Source: Bradyrhizobium manausense | GTDB lineage: Bacteria; Pseudomonadota; Alphaproteobacteria; Rhizobiales; Xanthobacteraceae | Reading direction: 5' to 3' | Length of the DNA stretch: 64,000 bases | Assembly (NCBI RefSeq): GCF_018130615.1 | Contig: NZ_JAFCKB010000028.1 | Coordinates: 20,078-84,077, forward strand | In this document: piece after piece, positions 1 through 7,183 of the stretch | Position numbering within the stretch: position 1 is the first letter of the stretch | Layout: each line of letters begins with the position of its first letter | Position numbers and translations under genes: made by a program | Notes under the pieces: model-generated | The model's database searches: none | What the model was told of the DNA's origin: nothing | The model's input: the letters and a program-made list of their open reading frames with translations, nothing else

Positions 1-143
1 TCCTTCAAGGGCCGAACGGTGTCGTCGAGGCCGTGCTTGGCCAGCAGGTCCCGGGCCTCGGGCGCATCGAGGAGATCAGGAACGAGAACGGCCGTCTTGT
101 CGTCGAGACCAGCGGCGGCGTGGTTCATTCCGCGCGTAAATGA
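1..143 (+). CDS. 3' end of an unidentified protein (truncated by window edge)
   Basis: An open frame runs in from the left edge (codons in phase with position 3) and stops at TGA 141-143. The last 46 residues are visible. They are rich in Val and Gly, with the stretch VPGLGRIEEI followed by GRLVVETSGGVV, and the protein ends in SARK. The smooth alternation of hydrophobic and charged residues and the high third-position GC look like real coding sequence, and no longer frame competes with it. It reads toward the MarR gene, which is convergent and only 13 bases away. I do not recognise the family from this fragment; a beta-strand-rich C-terminal domain is a guess. Confidence 0.5.
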   Translation, partial: LQGPNGVVEAVLGQQVPGLGRIEEIRNENGRLVVETSGGVVHSARK

Positions 144-156
144 GCGGCAGCCATTT

Positions 157-735
157 CTATTGGCGGTGATGCTCGAAGCTGGTGCATAGCAGGTCGATTT
201 CGGCTTCCGCGATCGGCGCGCGAAACAGCCGGCAGGTGAACTCGACCGTGGTCTTGTTCTCGGAAGCAGTGCGATCCTCCCGCAGGAAGATGCATCGCTT
301 GCAGACGTCGGTATGATGCCGCTGTTCGGCGGCGTCCGCCTGATCGAGCACGTGTCGCAGTGTGTCGCGAAAGCGGATCTTGCTGTCATCATCAAGGACG
401 GCGATGGCATCGACCAGGCCATTGACGGGATCGCGTGCTAGAAACTTCTTGCCTTGCTGCGTCACGCTCAGCATGACGGAGCGCTTGTCCTTGGCGGAGC
501 GTTTCCGCTCGACATAGCCGAGCCGCTCGAGCTCGCCGATGATGAAAGAGGCCGTGCCGCGCGTGGTGCCGACATAGCTCGCCAGCGCCGAAGGCGTTGT
601 GGAGAACCGGTTGGCACGGGAGAGAAATCGCAGCGCCATCCACTCACGATCGCGCATGCCGTGCTTGGTGCCTTCGAACCACAGGATCCGCGCCACCTGT
701 CCCATTAATTCAATCGCTTCGCGAGCCAAATTCAT
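157..735 (-). CDS. MarR-family transcriptional regulator with a C-terminal cysteine cluster
   Basis: This 192-residue protein has a MarR winged-helix core at about residues 25-110. The recognition region reads VGTTRGTASFIIGELERLGYVER, then a wing with KDKRSVMLSVTQQG. MarR dimers usually repress a neighbouring transporter or detoxification gene and release DNA on binding a small ligand. The protein is longer than a typical MarR (about 140-160 residues). The extra C-terminal tail carries Cys145, Cys148 (a CxxC), Cys168 and Cys184 plus several His, which could bind a metal or sense redox state (inference). The gene upstream on the other strand is only a broken MFS transporter relic, so its original target may be lost. 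The ATG at 733-735 is the only good start. Confidence 0.85.
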   Translation of the reverse strand: MNLAREAIELMGQVARILWFEGTKHGMRDREWMALRFLSRANRFSTTPSALASYVGTTRGTASFIIGELERLGYVERKRSAKDKRSVMLSVTQQGKKFLARDPVNGLVDAIAVLDDDSKIRFRDTLRHVLDQADAAEQRHHTDVCKRCIFLREDRTASENKTTVEFTCRLFRAPIAEAEIDLLCTSFEHHRQ

Positions 736-1208
736 TTCGATGCCAGGTCGGATAAAGCCTTATTCAACTGGGCCTTTGGGGCGCAATCGCTGCGGGTCGG
801 AACGAAGCTGTCGAACCTCGCTTCGCTCGAAGCGGAAACAGTTGCCGCGCTTGGAAGACGCTTTCCCCTTCTGGAGACGGAACATTCCGGAGTGGAACTA
901 GAGCGTCATAACGAAAGTTCGAGTAAATGTGACCGCTCAACTGATCCGAAAATTTCAGTCAAATGGCACGCGCTCGCACCCGATTTTCGGGCGCTGTGCT
1001 GTGTCTGGGCAACATGATGTGTCGATGCGGCCACGATCGGGCCCGATTGTCGCGGCGAAGCGTGTCGAACGGCGCGAAGCCGCACATCATCTGCAACACG
1101 TACTGGCGCGGCGGGGACCGGCAGAACCCCGTTTCTCGGTTAATGGATGTTGCGACGCAATGCGGCCACGCGGTTAAATCGACCATCATCGGATCGAGGA
1201 CTTCAAGC
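736..1208. other. Non-coding stretch upstream of the MarR gene and the transporter relic
   Basis: No convincing gene lies here. Short frames exist on both strands, but they overlap one another, are rich in Arg and Cys and have no ribosome-binding site. The part nearest 736 should hold the MarR promoter and operator, but I could not identify a clean palindrome. Confidence 0.5.
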
Positions 1209-1385
1209 GTGTCGGCGCGAAACGAGCAAGACGAAGCGTTCAGCGTCAAGTGTGCCGCACTGGCCGCCACAGTCGGCAACATGCTCGAGTTCTACGACTT
1301 CATCACCTACAGCTTCTGCACGATCCAGATCGGCCGTACCTTCTTCCCGACCGGAAGCGGATACGGCAGCCTCGCACGCTGGTGA
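1209..1385 (+). pseudogene. Truncated N-terminus of an MHS-family MFS transporter
   Basis: The reading frame encodes AALAATVGNMLEFYDF followed by ITYSFCTIQIGRTFFP and GYGSL. This is the typical first transmembrane helix and loop of metabolite:H+ symporters; compare VGSMLEYYDFFIYGTAAAL in the intact transporter at 20830. After about 58 codons the frame ends at TGA 1383-1385, and the following DNA does not continue the transporter in any frame. A plausible original start is GTG 1209. So only one of twelve helices remains. The relic lies between a MarR regulator and an unrelated hydrolase, as if a transporter gene had been deleted and the ends joined. Family assignment is confident; the timing and cause of the deletion are unknown. 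Confidence 0.7.
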
Positions 1386-1460
1386 TTTGCGTTTCGTCGG
1401 CAGTTGTTAGCGAATGCGTCGCCTGAAGGATCAGGGCCAGGAAGCAGGAAGGACACATCT

Positions 1461-2348
1461 ATGAGCTTTGAAATTACCATGACATCCGACGTCGTCGGGC
1501 TGACGATAGTGGCCCCGGTCTCGCGTCGCGGATTCATGAGCGCCACTGCGGCGGTGGCCGCCGGCTACACGCTTGCGGCAGGTCCTGTCCGTGCTGAGGC
1601 CATCGCGACCGATACCGAAGGCCTCCAGGCCGGCGATGCCAAGATCAAGGTCGGCTCGGAAGAGATGCCAGCTTATTTCGCCCGTCCCGCCGGCAACACC
1701 AAGGCGCCGGTGATCATCGTGGCGATGGAGGTTTTCGGCCTGCACGAGTACATCAAGGATGTGACGCGGCGCCTGGCCAAGCTCGGCGCATTCGCGATCG
1801 CTCCCGATTATTACTTCCGCAAAGGCGTCGATCTCACCAAGGTCACCGACGTCAAGGATCTGCTGCCGGTCGTCAATTCCAAGCCGGACGCCGAGCTGCT
1901 GTCCGACCTTGATGCAGTGGTGGCATGGGCGGGAGCGCAGGGCGGTGACACCGCGAAGTTCGGCATCATCGGCTTCTGCCGCGGTGGGCGCACCGTCTGG
2001 GAATATGCCGCCCACGGCGGCGCGCTCAAGGCCGGTGTTGCCTTCTACGGCACGGTGGTCGACCCCGCCAACCCGCTGTGGCCGAAGAGCCCGATGCAGC
2101 TCGCCGGCGAGATGAAGGCGCCGGTGCTCGGCCTCTATGGAGGCGCCGATACCGGCATTCCTGTCGCGCAGGTCGAGCAGCTCAAGGCGGCGCTCGAGCA
2201 GAACAAGAAGACGGCCGAATTCAAGATCTATCCGGACGCGCCGCACGGCTTCCATGCCGACTACCGCGGCAGCTACCGCAAGGACGCCGCGGAAGATGCC
2301 TGGAAGCAGGCGCAGGCCTGGTTTAGGAAATACGGCGTGTTGAGCTGA
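1461..2348 (+). CDS. Dienelactone hydrolase family protein with Tat signal peptide
   Basis: This is a 295-residue alpha/beta hydrolase of the dienelactone hydrolase (carboxymethylenebutenolidase) family, which opens the lactone ring of dienelactones in chlorocatechol breakdown; many members have other ester substrates. The nucleophile motif is GFCRGG with Cys173, and the remaining triad residues are probably Asp230 (GGADTG) and His262 (PHGFH). The first 48 residues carry SRRGFMSATAAVAAGYTLAAG, a twin-arginine signal, so the enzyme should be exported folded to the periplasm, whereas classical DLH enzymes are cytosolic. ATG 1461 is chosen because AGGAAGG lies just upstream and because it puts the RR motif near the N-terminus. 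It is a single gene that ends at a strong terminator hairpin. Confidence 0.88.
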   Translation: MSFEITMTSDVVGLTIVAPVSRRGFMSATAAVAAGYTLAAGPVRAEAIATDTEGLQAGDAKIKVGSEEMPAYFARPAGNTKAPVIIVAMEVFGLHEYIKDVTRRLAKLGAFAIAPDYYFRKGVDLTKVTDVKDLLPVVNSKPDAELLSDLDAVVAWAGAQGGDTAKFGIIGFCRGGRTVWEYAAHGGALKAGVAFYGTVVDPANPLWPKSPMQLAGEMKAPVLGLYGGADTGIPVAQVEQLKAALEQNKKTAEFKIYPDAPHGFHADYRGSYRKDAAEDAWKQAQAWFRKYGVLS

Positions 2349-2363
2349 CACGAAATTCCAAAG

Positions 2364-2387
2364 GGCGGCCGATCGGCCGCCTTTTTT
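2364..2387 (+). terminator. Rho-independent terminator of the dienelactone hydrolase gene
   Basis: A perfect 18-base palindrome (GGCGGCCGATCGGCCGCC, 2364-2381) is followed directly by six T residues (2382-2387). It lies 15 bases after the stop codon. The convergent gene ends 4 bases further on, but the opposite strand lacks a T-run, so this terminator mainly serves the plus strand. Confidence 0.85.
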
Positions 2388-2390
2388 GTC

Positions 2391-3248
2391 TCAGGGCACA
2401 AGCTTCGCCTCGCCATCACGCCACAGCGCATCGAGGCCGTGCCGATAGGTCGGGTGGGCCAATGTAACGCCGAGCTCACGCTTCAGTCTTGCGTTGGAGA
2501 CGCGGGCGCTGCTGGAATAGAAGCTGCGCGCCATCGCCGACATCTCGGCGGTCGCGAACGCTTCTTCGTCCGGCGGCGCAGTGCCCATGAGCTGCGCGGC
2601 ATAGGTGATCACGTCCTGAGACGGCGCGGGCTCGTCGTCGCAGACATTCCAGGTGCCGCCGCCACGCTGGTCGATCGCGGCCATGATCGCGCTCGCGATG
2701 TCGTCGACATGGATGCGGTTGAAGACCTGGCCGGGCTTGATGATGCGGCGGGCCGTTCCGCTGCGCAGCGTCACCAGCGCGTTGCGGCCGGGACCGTAGA
2801 TGCCGGCAAGCCGGAGGATCGCGACATTGCCACCGGCCGTGTCCATCCAGGCCTGCTCGGCCGCGACCCGCATCCGCGCGCGATCGAGGGTGGACTGCGG
2901 CGGCGTGCTCTCGTCGACCCATCCGCCGGCGTGATCGCCATAGACGCCGATGGTGGAGAGATAGACGATCTTGCGGTGGGCCGCGGCCAGCACGTCGCCG
3001 AGCGCCGCGAGCGCGGGATCGCCGGTGCTGCCCGGCGGGATCGAAGTCAGCAGGACGTCGGCATCGCTGATGCGGTCGACCGTCGCGTCATCCGGACGGC
3101 CGCCGGAAAAGGCGTGCAGCTCGAGGCCGGCAAGATCGTCCCGCCTGGCCGGATCGCGCACCGTGCCGGCGACATGCGAGAAGCGGTCGCCAAACCTGCG
3201 GACGAAACGCCGGGCGCTATAGCCGAGGCCAAGGATGAAGAGCCGCAT
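2391..3248 (-). CDS. NAD(P)-binding SDR/epimerase-family protein (YeeZ-like)
   Basis: This 285-residue protein belongs to the extended short-chain dehydrogenase / NAD-dependent epimerase group. The Rossmann start is MRLFILGLGYSARRF, with GLGYSA binding the dinucleotide. A later STIGVYGDHAGGWVDE segment and RLAGIYGPGRN match the Ser/Tyr and GIYGPGR motifs of the YeeZ/epimerase branch. The substrate is unknown; relatives are annotated as nucleoside-diphosphate-sugar epimerases without proof. A longer frame extends upstream, but ATG at 3246-3248 has an AGGAG ribosome-binding site and starts exactly at the Rossmann strand. It is convergent with the hydrolase and divergent from the HAD gene, so it is probably monocistronic. 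Confidence 0.82.
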   Translation of the reverse strand: MRLFILGLGYSARRFVRRFGDRFSHVAGTVRDPARRDDLAGLELHAFSGGRPDDATVDRISDADVLLTSIPPGSTGDPALAALGDVLAAAHRKIVYLSTIGVYGDHAGGWVDESTPPQSTLDRARMRVAAEQAWMDTAGGNVAILRLAGIYGPGRNALVTLRSGTARRIIKPGQVFNRIHVDDIASAIMAAIDQRGGGTWNVCDDEPAPSQDVITYAAQLMGTAPPDEEAFATAEMSAMARSFYSSSARVSNARLKRELGVTLAHPTYRHGLDALWRDGEAKLVP

Positions 3249-3391
3249 GCGTCTCCTGTGCAGGTCGGAGTTCCCGTTCGCGCCGGCGGCGCGTTGTCCG
3301 CTCATAAGAGATTTTTGGGTCGGGCAAAAGATATTGCGATTTTACTCGCTTCCCGCCTCGGGCGATGGTCACCCTTCACGGGGAGGCGTCG

Positions 3392-4141
3392 ATGCAGGCA
3401 GAAGCGATCGCTCCAGCGGATGCGGCAGAGCTGATCCGCAACGCTGCCGCGCTGATCTTCGATGTCGACGGCACCTTGGCCGAGACGGAGGAGCTGCATC
3501 GGCGGGCGTTCAACCTCGCCTTCGCCCGTCACGGTCTCGACTGGCATTGGGACCGTGCCGCCTACAAGGATCTGCTGCGCGTGACCGGCGGCAAGGAGCG
3601 CATCCGCGCCTTCCACACCCGGCAGTGGGTTGCGCCGCGCCTGTCGGATGCTGACATCGCCGAGCTTCACCGCATCAAGACCGCGCATTATGCCGAGTTG
3701 GTCGAGACCGGCTGCTGCTCCTTGCGGCCCGGCGTGGCGGAGCTGCTGGCTGCCGCGAAGGCGCGGGGCCAGCGGCTCGCGATCGCAACCACCACCTCGC
3801 ACGGCAATATCGATGCGCTGCTGTCGCGGGCGCTGGGGCCGAACTGGGCTGGTGACTTTGACGCGATCGTTGCCGGCGACGACGTGAAGCACAAGAAGCC
3901 GGCGCCGGACGTCTATCTCGAGATCCTGGCGCGGCTGAAGCTGGACGGGCCCGACTGCCTCGCGATCGAAGACTCCGCCAACGGGCTGATCGCGGCGTCC
4001 GGGGCGAACATCCCGGTGCTGATTACCCGCAGCATGTTTTTTCGGGATGACGACTTCGCCGCGGCACGGGCAGTGCTGGATGATTTGTCGGAACTCGGAG
4101 GCTCAAAAACAAAAACTGAAAAACAACCCCATGCACAGTAG
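3392..4141 (+). CDS. HAD-superfamily phosphatase (CbbY / beta-phosphoglucomutase-like)
   Basis: A 249-residue haloacid-dehalogenase-fold hydrolase. Motif I is FDVDGTLAE (Asp24 nucleophile, Asp26 acid/base), motif II is the TTTSH region, motif III the Lys in KHKKPAPDVY, and motif IV IEDSANG. This arrangement and the small alpha-helical cap after motif I (subclass I) match CbbY/Gph-like sugar-phosphate phosphatases. CbbY-type enzymes dephosphorylate inhibitory sugar phosphates such as xylulose bisphosphate, but no Calvin genes are nearby, so the substrate is open. ATG 3392 is preferred over ATG 3365 because GGGAGG (3381-3386) is correctly spaced. It is transcribed away from the epimerase-like gene. 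Confidence 0.83.
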   Translation: MQAEAIAPADAAELIRNAAALIFDVDGTLAETEELHRRAFNLAFARHGLDWHWDRAAYKDLLRVTGGKERIRAFHTRQWVAPRLSDADIAELHRIKTAHYAELVETGCCSLRPGVAELLAAAKARGQRLAIATTTSHGNIDALLSRALGPNWAGDFDAIVAGDDVKHKKPAPDVYLEILARLKLDGPDCLAIEDSANGLIAASGANIPVLITRSMFFRDDDFAAARAVLDDLSELGGSKTKTEKQPHAQ

Positions 4142-4165
4142 ATCACGCTGGCGTGAAGGCCGCGG

Positions 4166-4573
4166 TCAGTGCACCCGGTGGCTCGCTCTATCGTCCTCGG
4201 CCTGCTCGACAATCTGCGCGATCGGGCTCGACTGGTGGTGCACCAGGCGCCAGCCGTCGCCGACGCGGCGAAAATGGTTGGCCGCGGCCAGCGCGGTGCC
4301 GTCGACGATCTCGATGCAGAGCACGCGCGCGCTGTCGCCGTCGACGATCGCCTGCGGCTCGGCGCAGACGATCTGCGGACGCTCTGGATTCTGCAGGATG
4401 TCGCGCCAGCTTCCGATCACCGTGGCATGGCCGACGATCGCGGGCCAGCCGGGATGAATGCAGGAAATGGCGTCGTCATCCGCCCACATCCGCTTCATTT
4501 CGTCGAAATCGCCCGACGAAAAAGCGGCGTAAAAAGCCGCGTTCGCGGCGATGACCTTGCTGTCCTTTGCCAT
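4166..4573 (-). CDS. SnoaL-like / NTF2-fold protein
   Basis: A 135-residue protein with the NTF2-like pattern: an N-terminal helix pair (ANAAFYAAFSSGDFDEMKRMW), a conserved SCIHPGWPAIVG turn, and a C-terminal strand region ending in VGDGWRLVHHQSSPI. Members of this DUF4440/SnoaL-like group form dimers with a pocket and serve as small enzymes, ligand-binding proteins or ketosteroid-isomerase relatives. Here nothing fixes the substrate. ATG at 4571-4573 is the natural start; further upstream the frame turns into Arg-rich shadow sequence antisense to nothing known. It lies downstream of the fructuronate-reductase-like gene on the same strand with about 90 bases between, so it may be co-transcribed. 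Confidence 0.75.
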   Translation of the reverse strand: MAKDSKVIAANAAFYAAFSSGDFDEMKRMWADDDAISCIHPGWPAIVGHATVIGSWRDILQNPERPQIVCAEPQAIVDGDSARVLCIEIVDGTALAAANHFRRVGDGWRLVHHQSSPIAQIVEQAEDDRASHRVH

Positions 4574-4662
4574 GCCTCTCGGGTGGGCCAATGGCAGGCA
4601 AAAATCAAGCGCGACTTCAGGCCGACTTTGAACGCAGTGCAGCATGGCTGCCCAGTTTGTGG

Positions 4663-6159
4663 TCAGGCCGAAACCAGCGTCTCCACGGCGCGCCGCGCAC
4701 CTTCCTTGTAGAGACGGGCGAGCGCCGCAGTCACGGCGTCGCGCAGGCGCGGCTCGGCACCGAACGGCCCGAACACTTTTGCGACGCCGAGCAATGCGGG
4801 CGCGAGCCGTTCCGCGACGGGGCCGGCCTCGCGTGCGAGACTGGCGAGCTCGTCGGCGAGGGGATCGCGCACGTCGATGGCGCGGCCTTGCTCGTCTGTT
4901 GCGGTGACGTAGCGCATCCAGCCGGCCACCGCGAGCGCATGCGTGGCGATCGGCAGGTTTTTGGCGAGGCGATCCTGCATCGCACCGAGCAGGCGTTGCG
5001 GCAGCTTCTGTGAGCCGTCCATCGCGATCTGCCAGGTGCGGTGATGCAGCGCCGGATTGGCAAAGCGCTTGAGCAGCGAGGCGCGATAGGCGGCGAGATC
5101 GGCGCCAGCAGGCATCGTCAGCGTCACCGCGGCCTCTTCCATCACCTGCGCGGCGAGGCGCGCGAAATGTGGATCCTGCATGGTGTCGGCGATGGTCTCG
5201 TAGCCGGCGAGATAGCCAAGATAGGCCAGCGCCGAGTGGCTGGCATTGAGCAGCCGCAGCTTCATCAGCTCGAACGGCTTGACGTCGCTGACGAGCTCGA
5301 CGCCCGCGGCCGCGAGATCGGGCCGGCCCGCGGCAAAGCGATCCTCGACCACCCATTGCGTGAATGGCTCGGTCATCACCGGCCAGGCGTCGCGCATCCC
5401 CAGCGCCGCAGCGACCGCATCGCGGTCGGCCTCCAGCGTCTCAGGCACGATGCGATCGACCATGGTGCAGGGGAAGGTGGCCGCATCAGCGATCCACTTG
5501 CTCAGCTCTTTTGAGCGGAGCGCGGCAAATTGCGTCACGATCCGCTGCACGGTGTGGCCGTTGGCGGCGAGATTGTCGCAGCACAACACCGTGAAAGGCG
5601 CAATGCCCAGCGCGCGCCGGCGTGCCAGCGCCGCCACGATGAAGCCGGGCGCCGACCGCGGCGCATCGAAATTATTCAGGTCGTGCACGACGTCAGGATG
5701 CCGCTCGTCGAGATCGCCGGTCTGGGGCGTGTGGCAATAGCCCTTCTCGGTGACCGTAAGCGAGACGATGCGGATGGCGGGATCGGCCATCCGCTCGACC
5801 AATGCTGCCGGCTTCTCGCGTGCGACGACGCTGTCGAGCAGCGCGCCGATGACGCGATGCTCGGTGCCTTCGGCGGCGCGCACGGCGACCGTATAGAGAT
5901 GGTCCTGCGGGGCGAGGGCGTCGCGTGTGTCCGGGCTGCGCAGGCTCGCGCCGACGATGCCCCAGGAGCTGGCCGATGACGTGGAGCCCGCGGCAAGGCA
6001 ATCGTCGATGACGACGGCCTGATGGGCGCGATGAAACGCACCAAGGCCGAGATGCACGATACCGGGTGTGACGCGCGAGCGGTCATAGGACGGGCGGCGG
6101 ATGCGAGGTGCCAGCCGGTCAAGATTGGCGCTCCCAAGGCGCACCGAATTATGGCGCAT
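4663..6159 (-). CDS. Mannitol dehydrogenase-family oxidoreductase, probable fructuronate reductase (D-mannonate oxidoreductase)
   Basis: A 498-residue member of the polyol/aldonate long-chain dehydrogenase family (mannitol dehydrogenase, UxuB, UxaB). The N-terminal NAD site reads GIVHLGLGAFHRAHQA, and the catalytic-domain signature KLRLLNASHSALAYLGYLAG contains the conserved Lys and His. The family interconverts D-fructuronate and D-mannonate, tagaturonate and altronate, or fructose and mannitol. The context favours the first: the divergent operon encodes mannonate dehydratase and an L-idonate/L-gulonate-type dehydrogenase, and the shared promoter has a UxuR-like palindrome. ATG 6157-6159 has a GGGGAG ribosome-binding site and precedes the conserved domain; the longer upstream frame crosses into the operator region. 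Confidence 0.85.
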   Translation of the reverse strand: MRHNSVRLGSANLDRLAPRIRRPSYDRSRVTPGIVHLGLGAFHRAHQAVVIDDCLAAGSTSSASSWGIVGASLRSPDTRDALAPQDHLYTVAVRAAEGTEHRVIGALLDSVVAREKPAALVERMADPAIRIVSLTVTEKGYCHTPQTGDLDERHPDVVHDLNNFDAPRSAPGFIVAALARRRALGIAPFTVLCCDNLAANGHTVQRIVTQFAALRSKELSKWIADAATFPCTMVDRIVPETLEADRDAVAAALGMRDAWPVMTEPFTQWVVEDRFAAGRPDLAAAGVELVSDVKPFELMKLRLLNASHSALAYLGYLAGYETIADTMQDPHFARLAAQVMEEAAVTLTMPAGADLAAYRASLLKRFANPALHHRTWQIAMDGSQKLPQRLLGAMQDRLAKNLPIATHALAVAGWMRYVTATDEQGRAIDVRDPLADELASLAREAGPVAERLAPALLGVAKVFGPFGAEPRLRDAVTAALARLYKEGARRAVETLVSA

Positions 6160-6223
6160 GGACGTCTCCCCTCTGCGTTGCCGCTGCTTGACATGGCGGC
6201 CGTCCTCGGTCAATGCTCCGGTC

Positions 6224-6252
6224 AATTGGTAAGACCAATTTTCCAAAATTGG
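6224..6252. promoter_or_regulatory. Triple half-site UxuR/ExuR-like operator in the divergent promoter
   Basis: AATTGGTAAGACCAATT (6224-6240) is a perfect 7-bp-arm palindrome with a 3-base centre. It overlaps a second one, CCAATTTT-CC-AAAATTGG (6235-6252). The result is three alternating AATTGG/CCAATT half-sites. FadR-type GntR proteins bind TGGT-N-ACCA cores, and the enterobacterial UxuR/ExuR box is similar to AATTGGTATACCAATT. It lies 53 bases before the GntR gene and 65 before the fructuronate-reductase-like start, so one regulator could control both directions (inference). Confidence 0.7.
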
Positions 6253-6304
6253 CGGGCCGCCGGGCAGGAAGCCTTCCCGGCGAGACCCTTTCGGGGAGGC
6301 CAGC

Positions 6305-7111
6305 GTGCCGCTGGAAGCTGTGGAGGCGAGACGGCTTTATCGCCAGGTCGCCGATCAATTGCGAAGCCTGATCGACAGCGGCGAGTACGCGGTCGGCAGC
6401 CGCTTGCCGACCGAGCGCGAGCTCGCCGATCAGCTCAAGGTGTCGCGGCCGACGGTGCGCGAAGCCCTGATCGCGCTCGAGGTGGAGGGGCGCGTCCGCA
6501 TCCGCGTCGGTTCAGGCATCTACGTGACCGAGCCCGCGGACGCTGCGCCGGCGCCGTCCGCCGTCATCGAGGGACCGTTCGAGCTGCTGCGCGCCCGCGA
6601 ATTCCTGGAAAGCGCGATCGCCGAGCAGGCCGCGCGGGTGGCGACCGGGGACGACGTCGCGCGCATCGACGCCGCGCTCGTCGCGATGGAGAATGTCGAG
6701 CACCCCGGCGAAGCCTCGATGGTCCATGACCGTGCCTTCCATATCGCGATCGCCGGATGCCTCGGCAATGCCGTGCTGGTGCGCGTGGTCGGCGAACTGT
6801 TCGACCAGCGCCTCAATCCCTATTTCGCGCAGCTTGCGCATTACTTCGAAAATCCGGGGACGTGGCGCACTGCGCTCGACGAGCACCGCGCCGTGCGCGA
6901 TGCCATTGCGGCGCGCCAGCCGAAGGCGGCCCGCGACGCCATGCGCGATCATCTTGCGCATTCGCAGGAGCGCTTTGCGCAGAACTTTGGCGCCGAATCC
7001 GCCGCAGCACCGCCCTCGACGCGGAAGCGGACGGCGCGGTCCGACGCGCAGCCGGCGAAACCAAAACGACCGTCGAAGACCCGGGCCAAAAGCTGCGGCG
7101 CACGACGGTGA
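6305..7111 (+). CDS. FadR-subfamily GntR transcriptional regulator of the aldonate module
   Basis: A 268-residue GntR protein. The N-terminal winged helix (about residues 8-75) contains GSRLPTERELADQLKVSRPTVREAL and the wing VEGRVRIRVGSGIYV. An FCD all-helical effector domain follows (about 95-230), with the metal-site-type His/Asp residues (HDRAFHIAIA, then DEHRAVRDAI). The Lys/Arg-rich tail is low complexity. FCD regulators of this type respond to uronates, aldonates or other carboxylates. GTG 6305 is used with GGGGAGG just upstream. It is the first gene of the rightward module (TRAP transporter, dehydrogenase, dehydratase) and lies beside the palindromic operator, so it is the likely repressor of the whole locus. 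Confidence 0.9.
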   Translation: MPLEAVEARRLYRQVADQLRSLIDSGEYAVGSRLPTERELADQLKVSRPTVREALIALEVEGRVRIRVGSGIYVTEPADAAPAPSAVIEGPFELLRAREFLESAIAEQAARVATGDDVARIDAALVAMENVEHPGEASMVHDRAFHIAIAGCLGNAVLVRVVGELFDQRLNPYFAQLAHYFENPGTWRTALDEHRAVRDAIAARQPKAARDAMRDHLAHSQERFAQNFGAESAAAPPSTRKRTARSDAQPAKPKRPSKTRAKSCGARR

Positions 7112-7183
7112 TGAGATTGGGCGGCTCGCCTCGATTATGAGGCGGGTGAACAAGAAGCAGACTTAGTCAGTGGAGGATATTCA

